DNA from: Oleiharenicola lentus
GTDB lineage: Bacteria > Verrucomicrobiota > Verrucomicrobiia > Opitutales > Opitutaceae
Assembly (NCBI RefSeq): GCF_004118375.1
Contig: NZ_SDHX01000001.1
Coordinates: 2,235,693-2,299,692, forward strand
Length of the DNA: 64,000 bases
Direction of reading: 5' to 3'
Shown here: one piece after another, positions 42,992-51,800 of the stretch
How the letters are laid out: the number at the start of each line of letters is the position of its first letter
Position numbering within the stretch: the stretch's first letter is position 1
Program-made: the position numbers and the translations under genes
The notes under the pieces: model-generated
Told to the model about the DNA's origin: nothing
The model's input: the letters and a program-made list of their open reading frames with translations, nothing else
Databases searched by the model: none

Positions 42992-43897
42992 ATGTCATTG
43001 GCACTCCTTTTTGCAGGTCAGGGCGCCCAGAAGGTCGGGATGGGCAAGTCGCTTTACGAAGGCTCCGCCGCGGCGCAGTCGCTTTACAATGAGGCTGACC
43101 GGGTGCTGGGCTGGAGTCTGACCAAGGTTTGCTTTGAAGGACCGGATGCAGAACTGACCCAGACCAAGGTCTGTCAACCCGCTCTCTATGTGCACGGTCT
43201 CGCGTTGGTGGCCGCTCTGCAGGAAAAGGGGAAACTTCCCGCGGTATCCATGGCCTTGGGCCTCAGCTTGGGTGAAGTGACGGCCCTGACCGCCGCCGGA
43301 GTTTTCGATTTTGCCACCGGCCTCAAGGTGGTGGCCGAGCGGGGTCGGCTCATGCAGGTGGCCTGTGAAAAGTCAGTTGGCGGCATGGCCGCCATCATCG
43401 GCGAGGAGCGGGCCAGGATCGAAGAACTATGCCGTGAATTCGACATCCAGGCGGCGAATTTCAATGCCCCCGGACAGATCATCGTCTCCGGCGACAAGGC
43501 CAAGGTGGAGTCGCTCGTTGCGGCCGCCAAGGACAAGGGACTGAAACGGGTCATCGCGCTCAATGTCGCCGGTGCCTATCACAGCCGCCTCATGGAGCCG
43601 GCCCGGGTGGAGTTTGCCCGTTTTCTTGCCGGTGTGGAGTTCCGGACGCCGAAGTTCACGGTCTTCACCAACACCACCGGTCTGGCTGTCACCGAACCTG
43701 CGGCCATCCGGGAGGCGCTCGTGAAGCAGGTGGTTTCCTCCGTGCTTTGGGAAGACTGCATGCGCAGCGCCGTGGCCGCGGGCGCCACGGAATTCTGGGA
43801 GTGCGGCCCCGGCGCCGTGCTGGCCGGCCTCGCCAAGCGCACCGACAAGGCCTGGGTGGTCAAATCCTTTGCCGAACACGCGGATATTCCCGCCTGA
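42992..43897 (+). CDS. fabD: Malonyl-CoA:ACP transacylase FabD, with GLSLG active-site motif
   Basis: FabD loads malonate on ACP for fatty-acid synthesis. The 301-residue protein shows LLFAGQGAQKVGMGKSL, the glutamine-binding loop, the nucleophile in ALGLSLGEVTAL (Ser92) and the catalytic His197 in NVAGAYHSRLM, plus the ECGPG near the end. The family's GHSxG motif here is G-L-S-L-G, with Leu91 replacing His. The rest of the site is intact, so it is probably active. lepA starts 8 bases after the stop. Confidence 0.94.
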   Translation: MSLALLFAGQGAQKVGMGKSLYEGSAAAQSLYNEADRVLGWSLTKVCFEGPDAELTQTKVCQPALYVHGLALVAALQEKGKLPAVSMALGLSLGEVTALTAAGVFDFATGLKVVAERGRLMQVACEKSVGGMAAIIGEERARIEELCREFDIQAANFNAPGQIIVSGDKAKVESLVAAAKDKGLKRVIALNVAGAYHSRLMEPARVEFARFLAGVEFRTPKFTVFTNTTGLAVTEPAAIREALVKQVVSSVLWEDCMRSAVAAGATEFWECGPGAVLAGLAKRTDKAWVVKSFAEHADIPA

Positions 43898-43904
43898 CCA
43901 CATC

Positions 43905-45707
43905 ATGTCGCTGGCACCTCTCACGCGGAATTTCTGCATCATCGCTCACGTCGATCACGGCAAGACCACCTTGTCCGACCGCTTGCTGCAATACACCAAC
44001 ACGGTGTCGCAGCGCGTGCTGACCGAACAGCACCTCGACTCGATGGATCTCGAGAAGGAGCGCGGCATCACGATCAAGATGCACCCGGTGGTGATGAATT
44101 ACCCGGCCAAGGACGGAAAGACCTACAAGCTGCACCTCACGGACACCCCGGGGCACGTGGACTTTTCTTACGAAGTCTCCCGTTCGCTCGCGGCCTGCGA
44201 AGGCGCGCTGCTGCTCATTGACGCGGCGCAGGGCGTCGAGGCCCAGACCGTGGCCAATGCGCATCTGGCCTTTCAGCAGGGCCTCAAGGTCATCCCGGTC
44301 ATCAACAAGATCGACCTGCCGAGCGCCAACCTCGAGCTCTGCATGAAGCAGCTGGAAGACATTCTCACCATCCCGGCCGAAGAGGCGATCCTCGCCAGCG
44401 GCAAGTCGGGCATCGGCATCCAGGACATTCTTGAAGCCGTGGTAACCCGCGTGCCTCCGCCCCGCTGGACGGACTATCCGACGCTGCGCGCGCTGGTGTT
44501 TGATTCCAAATATGATTCCTACCGCGGGGTCATTTCCTACGGCCGTGTTTTCTCCGGCACCATCAAAGCCGGTGAAATGATGGTGCTGATGAGCACCGGA
44601 CAGAAATCGGAGGTCAAGGAGGTCGGCGTGTTCCGTCCGGGCATGGAGAAGGTTTCTCACCTCGGCCCGGGCGATGTCGGCTACATCGTCAGCAACATCA
44701 AGAGCACCGACGAGATCAAGATCGGCGACACCATCACCCATTCGCAGAAGCCCGCGGCCGACATGCTGCCCGGCTACAAGGAGGTGCGGCCGATGGTGTA
44801 TTGCGGTCTTTATCCGCTCGAGTCCGACGACTACGAGAAACTCAAGGTCGCCCTTGGGAAGCTGCGGCTGAACGACTCCGCATTGGTCTATTCCTCCGAG
44901 AGCTCTGTCGCGCTTGGATTTGGCTTCCGCTGCGGTTTCCTTGGTCTGCTGCACATGGAAGTGGTCCAGGAGCGCATCCGGCGCGAATACGACGTCGAGA
45001 TCATCTCCACCTATCCGAGCGTGGTTTACAAGGTGAAGAAGCATGGTGGCACCGTGCTCGAGGTGGACAATCCGATCAACCTGCCAGACCCCGGCAGCAT
45101 CGAGGAAATCTCCGAGCCGACCATCAAGGCCGCGATCCACATCCCCAACGAGTTCATGGGCGACATTCTCTCGCTCATCATGGAGAAGCGCGGCACCTGC
45201 GACCATACGGATACGCTGGATGGCGCGCGCGTCATGCTGACCTGCACGCTGCCGCTCAACGAAATCCTGGTCGATTTCAACGACCGGCTGAAGAGCATCA
45301 CCCGCGGGTATGGTTCCATGGATTACGAGCTCGGCGAATACCGGGTGTCGGATCTCGTGAAGATGGACATTCTCGTCAATCAGGACCCCGTGGACGCCTT
45401 TGCCAGCATCGTGCACCGCAGCAAGGCCGAGGGGCAGGGCCGGGCGCTCTGCGAGAAGCTGGCCGACATCATTCCACCGCAGATGTTCAAGATCGCCGTG
45501 CAGGCCGCCATCGGCGGCAAAATCATCGCCCGAGACAACGTGCGCGAGATGCGCAAGGACGTCACCGCGAAATGCTACGGCGGCGACATCAGCCGCAAGC
45601 GCAAGCTCCTCGACAAGCAGAAGGAAGGCAAAAAGAAGATGAAACAAATCGGTCGCGTTTCGATCCCGCCGGATGCCTTCATCCAGGTTCTTAAAACGAA
45701 CAGCTAA
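43905..45707 (+). CDS. lepA: Elongation factor 4 (LepA)
   Basis: LepA is a translational GTPase that acts on stalled or assembling ribosomes. The 600-residue protein has P-loop AHVDHGKTTLSD, the switch region KERGITIK, DTPGHVDF and NKIDLPSA, followed by the EF4-specific GYGSMDYEL segment and the positively charged C-terminal domain (GGDISRKRKLLDKQKEGKKK). ATG 43905 gives MSLAPLTRNFCIIAHVDHG. It is followed by the signal peptidase gene lepB after 8 bases, the common lepA-lepB pairing. Confidence 0.97.
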   Translation: MSLAPLTRNFCIIAHVDHGKTTLSDRLLQYTNTVSQRVLTEQHLDSMDLEKERGITIKMHPVVMNYPAKDGKTYKLHLTDTPGHVDFSYEVSRSLAACEGALLLIDAAQGVEAQTVANAHLAFQQGLKVIPVINKIDLPSANLELCMKQLEDILTIPAEEAILASGKSGIGIQDILEAVVTRVPPPRWTDYPTLRALVFDSKYDSYRGVISYGRVFSGTIKAGEMMVLMSTGQKSEVKEVGVFRPGMEKVSHLGPGDVGYIVSNIKSTDEIKIGDTITHSQKPAADMLPGYKEVRPMVYCGLYPLESDDYEKLKVALGKLRLNDSALVYSSESSVALGFGFRCGFLGLLHMEVVQERIRREYDVEIISTYPSVVYKVKKHGGTVLEVDNPINLPDPGSIEEISEPTIKAAIHIPNEFMGDILSLIMEKRGTCDHTDTLDGARVMLTCTLPLNEILVDFNDRLKSITRGYGSMDYELGEYRVSDLVKMDILVNQDPVDAFASIVHRSKAEGQGRALCEKLADIIPPQMFKIAVQAAIGGKIIARDNVREMRKDVTAKCYGGDISRKRKLLDKQKEGKKKMKQIGRVSIPPDAFIQVLKTNS

Positions 45708-45715
45708 CCCCCTCT

Positions 45716-47044
45716 TTGCCCGTGTTCGACTTCCTGCGTTCCGAAGATTCCAAACTGCGGCGCAGTGCCGCCCAGTGGTTGGAGATGGCCCAGCGGATCC
45801 ATGATTTCCGCAAGGATCTGCTGACGGAAGAACAGGGCGGGGGACTGCTGGCGGCGATGGCGGAGGTTAAAGCGCTGGTGAGGCAAAAGGCCGCCGTGCC
45901 GGCGCTGAAACCCGCCATCGAACGTCTCGAAGGAGCGATGCGGACCTGTGGCGGACGGCTTTATCCGACCACCTCCCTGACCGAAAACGTCGAATTTTTC
46001 CTGGTCGCGGCGATCGTGATCCTCGGGCTGCGTGCGTATTTTGTTCAACCGTTCAAGATCCCGACCAATTCCATGTGGCCCAGCTACTATGGCATGACTT
46101 CGGAAGTGTTCACCCCCGGCGAGGAGCCGGGGCTGCTTGGCAAGGCGGCGCGCCTGGTTGGCTTGGGTGCCGTGAACTATACCATGAAGGCACCGGCCGC
46201 AGGTGAAGTCATGGTGCCGGTATTCCGCAGCGGCGCACCGGCCTACACGGAGCGAGCGGGACGGAGCCTCTTCATTTTTCCCACGTTGATGCGCGAATAC
46301 ACGGTTATGGTAGGCGGACAGCCGGTGAAGCTGACGGTGCCGGCCGACTGGGCCCGTTCCGAATTCGGCTACGATGACGTGTTGGAGAAAACGCTGTTTG
46401 CCGGAAACCGTAACGGTCTGATGCAGGCGGCCCAAAAGGCCAACGGTGCCAGCCAGCTGGAGTCGTCCATGATGGAAGTGACCAGCGGCGGCCGGCGGAT
46501 AGAAGCGCGCATTTACTGGGTTCCCACGGGGCGCAAGGTGCGACAGGGCGAAGATATTGTGTCTTTCGACATCCTGACGGGCGATTTGTTGTTCGTGGAC
46601 CGGATGAGTTATAACTTTGTCCGTCCGTCGGTTGGTTCCGGCTTTGTATTCAAAACGGACAACATCGATCACGAGAGCATGAAGGACGCGAATGGCCGTC
46701 AAATCAGCCAGTATTATGTGAAGCGACTTGTAGGCCTTCCCGGAGATCAATTGGAGATTCGGGAACCGGTTCTATATCGCAACGGCGAGCCTATCACGGG
46801 GTCCGAGGCCTTTGCGCACAACGCCAGGCGCGAGGGACTTTATCGCGGCTACTTCAATGGATCCAGTCACCTGGAGGGCGGCGAAGTGCTCGACGTTCCT
46901 GCGGGTTCATATTTCGCCATGGGCGACAATTCCTCAAACAGTGCGGACAGCCGCGTTTGGGGCTTCGTACCGGAAATGGACGTCGTGGGGCGTCCGTTGT
47001 TTATCTACTATCCACTGACCAAGCGTTGGGGCGTGGCTAAGTAG
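45716..47044 (+). CDS. lepB: Signal peptidase I with large internal insertion
   Basis: LepB cleaves Sec signal peptides at the membrane. A transmembrane helix (FFLVAAIVILGLRAYFV) precedes the catalytic Ser119 in PFKIPTNSMWPSYYG, and Lys336 lies in YYVKRLVGLPGDQ; MGDNSSNSADSR is box E. The Ser-Lys distance is about 217 residues, against about 55 in E. coli, so an insertion of roughly 160 residues separates boxes B and D. There is also an N-terminal cytoplasmic extension of about 90 residues. The start is non-ATG: TTG 45716 or GTG 45722. Confidence 0.93.
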   Translation: MPVFDFLRSEDSKLRRSAAQWLEMAQRIHDFRKDLLTEEQGGGLLAAMAEVKALVRQKAAVPALKPAIERLEGAMRTCGGRLYPTTSLTENVEFFLVAAIVILGLRAYFVQPFKIPTNSMWPSYYGMTSEVFTPGEEPGLLGKAARLVGLGAVNYTMKAPAAGEVMVPVFRSGAPAYTERAGRSLFIFPTLMREYTVMVGGQPVKLTVPADWARSEFGYDDVLEKTLFAGNRNGLMQAAQKANGASQLESSMMEVTSGGRRIEARIYWVPTGRKVRQGEDIVSFDILTGDLLFVDRMSYNFVRPSVGSGFVFKTDNIDHESMKDANGRQISQYYVKRLVGLPGDQLEIREPVLYRNGEPITGSEAFAHNARREGLYRGYFNGSSHLEGGEVLDVPAGSYFAMGDNSSNSADSRVWGFVPEMDVVGRPLFIYYPLTKRWGVAK

Positions 47045-47203
47045 AATTAAGTTGGATGGATGCACGAGGCTCTGAGCAGACCTATTTACTAGCACAATAT
47101 AGAATAAGTTCTGCAATATCGGCGGCAGATTGGGATAGGCCGACCATTACACAGGCTTAGTTTGTCTCTCTTATTGTCTGAACGGGAAGGAAAAGGAAAA
47201 TAT

Positions 47204-47407
47204 ATGCAACCGTTAGCGACAATTAAGGTGAAGGTGAGCTCACGGGTTAGTCGTGATGCTATGACGCCCCTTGTTCAGTTAGCCCGTAGCCAGGGAATGA
47301 AACCGGGGCCTTTCTTGGCTCACGTTGCTGAATCTATCGCACGCTGTCCTAGTGACAAATTCCACGCAGCTATGGCGGAATTTCTTCGTGAAGCCTCGAA
47401 GCGGTAG
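47204..47407 (+). CDS. Small ribbon-helix-helix-like protein (orphan)
   Basis: A 67-residue protein. A short strand (ATIKVKVSSRVS) followed by two helices (AMTPLVQLARSQGM and PGPFLAHVAESIAR) fits a ribbon-helix-helix DNA-binding fold, judged by pattern only. The ATG at 47204 has a purine-rich GGAAGGAAAAGG upstream, a good ribosome-binding site. Codon use (many T-ending codons) and lower GC differ from the host. It lies 14 bases before the next orphan gene, so the two form an operon. A regulator or antitoxin-like role is only inference. Confidence 0.6.
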   Translation: MQPLATIKVKVSSRVSRDAMTPLVQLARSQGMKPGPFLAHVAESIARCPSDKFHAAMAEFLREASKR

Positions 47408-47421
47408 CCTAGTCTCTTGCT

Positions 47422-48225
47422 GTGAAACCTGCTAAGGTTAGGGCGAAGGCAAAAGACCTGCTTAAGGTATCTGACGGCGTTGTCCTAGGCGCCGCATCAA
47501 CTTCTGTCGTTCATACTGTTAGGCGCTCCATCCAGTCTCTCATTCCGGGTGATTTTTACTGGTGGATGGAGATTGATAGCGAGATCGGCGTATCCGTCCA
47601 TTGGGTTTGGCTTGGTCACTCCGCCGTCAGTCGTGTCGGCGGAGTTTCTGACTTTAACGTGGATATCCTTTTGGAGCTGCTTCGCGGTGTGAACTGGTTT
47701 GTTCAACGCCATGATGCTATTGAGTCGGTAGAAGGTTATGAGCAGGCTGCCCTCAAAGCTGCGCAGGAGAAGCGTAGGAATCGCGCTATTGGCCGTTCTG
47801 GGGGGAAGTTGAAGGAGGTTCGTATTCCAGAGCCTCCGCCTCTCAGTATCGAGGGCAAGAAGCTGGTTCATCGGGTAGGGGTGGCGCGTGCGGGCTATTT
47901 GGCTGCTGTGGATGAAGCGAACCGGAAGCAAATGTCTGCTGCTGCCGCTAAACCAAAGCCTCCGGAATTTCGCGCCTACAAGGCGAATAAATCCGTTCCC
48001 TGCTTTGGTCTCACTGGCTCCAAGGGCACTATCATTGCCGCTTGGATTTGGAGCACCTTTCACGAGAAGGAAGAGATGATGGATAAGCTTTGTGCTGATC
48101 CCGCTGGGACCTATACGCATTTGACGGTTTACGGACTCGTATTTGATGAGCCGGACAGGTGGAGAGAGGCATGGGAATCGACTCGCTCGTTAAGGCGTCT
48201 AGCTGCCGAGATTCCGCCTTCGTAG
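47422..48225 (+). CDS. Orphan 267-residue protein of unknown family
   Basis: I do not recognise this protein. Visible features: an aromatic N-terminal part (FYWWMEIDSEIGVSVHWVWL), a basic, charged middle (QEKRRNRAIGRSGGKLKEVR), a Pro-rich stretch, and a C-terminal segment CFGLTGSKGTIIAAWIWSTF followed by charged helices. No signal peptide or membrane helix. Start is GTG 47422 without obvious Shine-Dalgarno, suggesting translational coupling to the preceding gene. T-ending codons are far commoner than in neighbours, indicating horizontal origin. It is followed by a 660-base non-coding, hairpin-dense stretch. Confidence 0.6.
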   Translation: MKPAKVRAKAKDLLKVSDGVVLGAASTSVVHTVRRSIQSLIPGDFYWWMEIDSEIGVSVHWVWLGHSAVSRVGGVSDFNVDILLELLRGVNWFVQRHDAIESVEGYEQAALKAAQEKRRNRAIGRSGGKLKEVRIPEPPPLSIEGKKLVHRVGVARAGYLAAVDEANRKQMSAAAAKPKPPEFRAYKANKSVPCFGLTGSKGTIIAAWIWSTFHEKEEMMDKLCADPAGTYTHLTVYGLVFDEPDRWREAWESTRSLRRLAAEIPPS

Positions 48226-48284
48226 GCAGAGCCTGTCGATTTGTGGAAAAACCCCTCAATCGTTCGTGTGCCCATCCCGGCAGA

Positions 48285-48511
48285 CATCGCCGCATATGGG
48301 CATTAGGGATTGCCCGGCCCGCGACCCCAACGGGTCGAGGGCAATCCCGGCCGACACTGACCAAACTCGCGCCGTCGCGTCGGGGCCTATCTGGGATAGG
48401 TTGTGGGAATGCGGGCCGCGAAGCGGTCCGCATTCCCTAACCTTGTTATTATTGGGACAACTGTCCCCTAAAGCATGTGTCGGCCGGGCCTGAGTAGGCG
48501 GCGTAGCCGCC
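48285..48511. ncRNA. Candidate structured RNA or ssDNA-type origin region
   Basis: Seen: GGGATTGCCC/GGGCAATCCC (48306-48315 with 48339-48348) enclosing GACCC/GGGTC; a 12-bp perfect pair CCCGGCCGACAC (48346-48357) with GTGTCGGCCGGG (48477-48488) that brackets CCTATC-TGG-GATAGG, a 15-bp stem (48405-48419 with 48423-48437, one G-T pair, GAA loop) and GGGAC/GTCCC; then GGCGGC-GTA-GCCGCC (48497-48511). This density is far above the surroundings. Whether it acts as RNA or as a replication/packaging-type DNA signal cannot be told; strand is unknown. Confidence 0.5.
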
Positions 48512-48840
48512 CTTGGTATTCGTCCCATATCCTAAACTTTTACCTCAATTCTCTGATCAGGTGCCTCACAGGTCGGTTGACTGAGGCGGGGGTTACAGAT
48601 AACAGATACCTGCTCGGTTGACTCAGTGGCATTTCAAACCGGATGGGAGGAAAATTGGAAATATGCCTTGCCTAGAGCTAAAACATGCACAATATAGGTT
48701 ATGTCTAATATACATAATGCTGATTTTCTGTGCATTACCCTTTTGGTAACCCCAAGCAGTTGCCTGCCATCTACGGCTGAGCATCGAGTTCGCTAAGAAT
48801 TTCCTACCAGAACCCCGCCTCAAACTTGATGGCGGTTCCT

Positions 48841-48873
48841 GGCCAACTCGCATGCTGATTCTGCGAGTTGGCC
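48841..48873 (-). terminator. Possible terminator hairpin of the NHL gene
   Basis: A perfect 12-bp stem GGCCAACTCGCA/TGCGAGTTGGCC sits 15 bases past the NHL gene's stop in its transcription direction. There is no T-run, so termination strength is uncertain. Confidence 0.5.
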
Positions 48874-48887
48874 TGACCCGGCAGTGC

Positions 48888-51800
48888 TCAAGAGCGCTTC
48901 GCTTTCTGAAAGCGGCGGAGCGCCCACATGCTGCTGAGCGCGGCGACGAACCAGAGACTTGGGGCACCACCACCGCCACCACCGCCGGATGAACCGCCAT
49001 CGGTTCCGCCGCCGGAAGTGGTTTCAGTTGTCAGTTTCACGGTGGATACGGTTACCCCGCTGGTCCCTACTCCGATGGCCCGCAAGATCGAGTTGCCGCT
49101 GTCGGTGAGGATAATCAGGCTGCTGCCCGCAATGAGGCCCTTCGGCTGGTTGAACAACGCCTGTTCGGCCGGGCCGCTGCGCTTGCCGGAAATACCGGCA
49201 ATGCCGGCCACGGTGATGACACTTCCGGTAGGAACGGCGCGGCGGATGCAACTGTTGCCCGTATCCGCGACATAGAGGACGCCGTTGCTGGAATCAACCG
49301 CCACACCCTGCGGGAGGTTAAACAAGGCATATTCGCCGATGCCGTCGTAGATGCCGCTGATTCCGGGCGAGCCGGCGATGGTGCTCACCAACCCGGAAAC
49401 CGTGGAGGCGGTGCTGGTCGGTGCCGGCGTGATGCCGGTGCAGGTTCCGTTGTCCAGTGATAGGTTGGCCACGCTGGAGTCATCCACTCCCGAAAGATAC
49501 GTGAGCGTGATGAGTGCCCCGCTCGAGCTAGCCGTATAACGCGCCGCCAATGTCGTATTACCGTTCAATGCGGTCACCACTTTCGCCGCCCAGGTGGCGG
49601 GTTCATCGGTGGCGGCCACCGGCACGTTCAGGGTGATCGGACTGTTGGTCAACGCCGAGTCCGTGACGACCACCAGGGCGTTGCCCGCGGTGCCGATGGT
49701 TCCGGCCGCTGTGGCTGAAACCGTGCGGCGTGCGGTGTTGATGCGGCGGAGCGTGTGATTGTAGGTATCGGCGATGAACAGCGAGGAAAAGCTGTCGTGC
49801 GCGAGGCCGGTGGGATTGTTGAATCGTGCGGCGGTGCGGTGGCCGTCGGCATCGCCCGTTACGCGGGCGGCACCCGCATAGGTGCTCACCACCGCTCCAC
49901 TGGTGATCTTGCGGATGGTGGCGCTCGCGGCATCCGATACATAAAGGTCGCCCAAAGAGGCGTCGTAGGCGATGCCCGTCGGCATGCTGAAGAGCGCGGC
50001 CGTGCCCGTGCCGTCGGTCGTCCCACTCGATCCGGCCGTCCCCGCAAACGTGGTCACGCTACCGGAGGTGGTGACCTTGCGGATCGTGGAATTGCCGGTG
50101 TCGGTTACGTAGAGGTTGCCGGCGTTGTCATAGGCAATGCCGGTGGGGCTGTTGAACCGCGCGGCCTCTCCCGTGCCATCCGTCGTGCCCGAGGTGCCGC
50201 TGCGTCCGGCCAGGACTGAAACAATGCCTGTGGAACTGACTCGCCTGATGCAGTGATTGGCGGTGTCGCAGACGTAATAATTGCCCAGCGCATCCACCGT
50301 GATTCCGTTCGGCTGCAGCAAATGGCCCGAGCCGACACTGCTGTCGTCGATACCACCACCGCTGCCATCGTTGCCGCTCCCACCGCCCCCGCCCCCGCCG
50401 CCCCCGCCACCGCTGTTGCCGGGCGCAAAGCCCTTGCGGATGGTGTGATTGCGGTTGTCGGCGATGTAGAGATTTCCGGTGCTATCCACCGCGAGGCCGC
50501 TGGGATAGTTGAACCGTGCTGTGGAGCCGGCCCCGTCAACCGAGCCGACGCTGCCAGCCTGGCCACCGATGGTCGTGACGGCTCCGGACGGTGATATTTT
50601 GCGCACGGTGCTGCTGTTGGTGTCAGCCACGTAAACATTGCCGTTGGCGTCCACCGCCACCCCGCTCGGGCCGCTGAAGCGGGCGCTGCTGCCAGTCGCA
50701 TCCGTGGAACCGGGCACACCCAAGGAGCCGGCGAGGGTCGTGACGGCTCCGCCGGGCGCAATGCGTCGCACCACATGGTTGCCGGTGTCCGCCACATAGA
50801 GGTTGCCGGCGGTGTCGATGGCCAGGTCACGCGGATAGTTGAAGCGGGCGCTGCTACCTGAGCCGTCCATGGCGCCGGAGAGTCCTTCCGAGCCGGCATA
50901 GGTTGAGACCACACCCGCAGCGGAAATCTGCCGAATGACATGGTTGCCATAGTCGGCCACGTAAACGTTGCCGGCGGCATCCACCGCCACCCCGCTCGGG
51001 TAGTTGAACTTGGCGCTGTTGCGGTCCCCGTTGGTGGTTCCGGAAGTCAGGGCGACGCCTGCATAGGAAGAGACCTCGCCAGCGGGAGTGATACGGCGCA
51101 CGAGATGATTGGCGGAGTCGGCGACAAAGAGATTTCCTGCGCTGTCGAAGGCCAGACCGGCGGGGCTGTAGAAAGACGCCGCGTTGCCTGTGCCGTTGCT
51201 GAAACCACGCAGTCCGGCGGTGCTGCCCGCGAAAAGCATGGTGACTCCATCCGGGGTGATTTTCCGGACCGCATGATTGCCGGAGTCGGAAACATAAATA
51301 TTGCCGGCAGAATCGACGGCGGTGTCGGCCGGGTTGCGGAACAAGACGGGGTCGAGCAGGAAGCCGGAGCCGTTTTGCAGGCCAGCCAAGCCGCCCGAGC
51401 CGGCCAGCGTCGTCACGACGCCGGCGGAGGTTACTTTGCGAATCAGCTGATTCCGATAGTCGGCGACATAAATGTTGCCCGAGGAGTCAACTGCGACGCC
51501 CGTCGGCCGGTCGAAGCGCGCGGCACTGCCGCTCCCATCCACCCGCCCGGCCACACCCGCGGAGCCGGCCAGCGTCGTCACGACGCCTGCGGACGTCACC
51601 TTGCGGATGGTCGAGTTGAGCTGGTCGGCAACATAGACGTTGCCACCGGTATCGACCGCCAGGGAGTTGGGAAAATTGAACCGGGCGGCGGCGCCGGTGC
51701 CATCCGTGCCTCCAAAGGTGTTGGGCGCGCCGGCCAGGGTTGTGACGGTGCCATCGGTCGCGATCCGGCGAATCATGTTGTTGCCCGTGTCGGCGACATA

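Larger units (their letters stand above)
48226..48887. other. 662-base gene-free stretch with dense hairpins
   Basis: No convincing gene was found on either strand. 48285-48511 is packed with perfect or near-perfect hairpins (given separately). 48541-48840 is AT-richer and holds a direct repeat TCGGTTGACT (48573 and 48614) and a tandem ACAGATA pair near 48595. The right end carries a 12-bp stem next to the NHL gene's stop. Confidence 0.7.

Noticed and set aside
48226-48600. Retron-type msr-msd RNA in the hairpin region
   Set aside because: No reverse transcriptase gene is encoded nearby, and neither of the two orphan proteins has RT motifs.
47092-48697. Direct repeat GCACAATATAG at 47092-47102 and 48687-48697 as attachment-site pair of a 1.6-kb element
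   Set aside because: An 11-base repeat within about 2 kb of AT-rich DNA is not significant by chance, and no integrase is present. Kept only as a weak hint.
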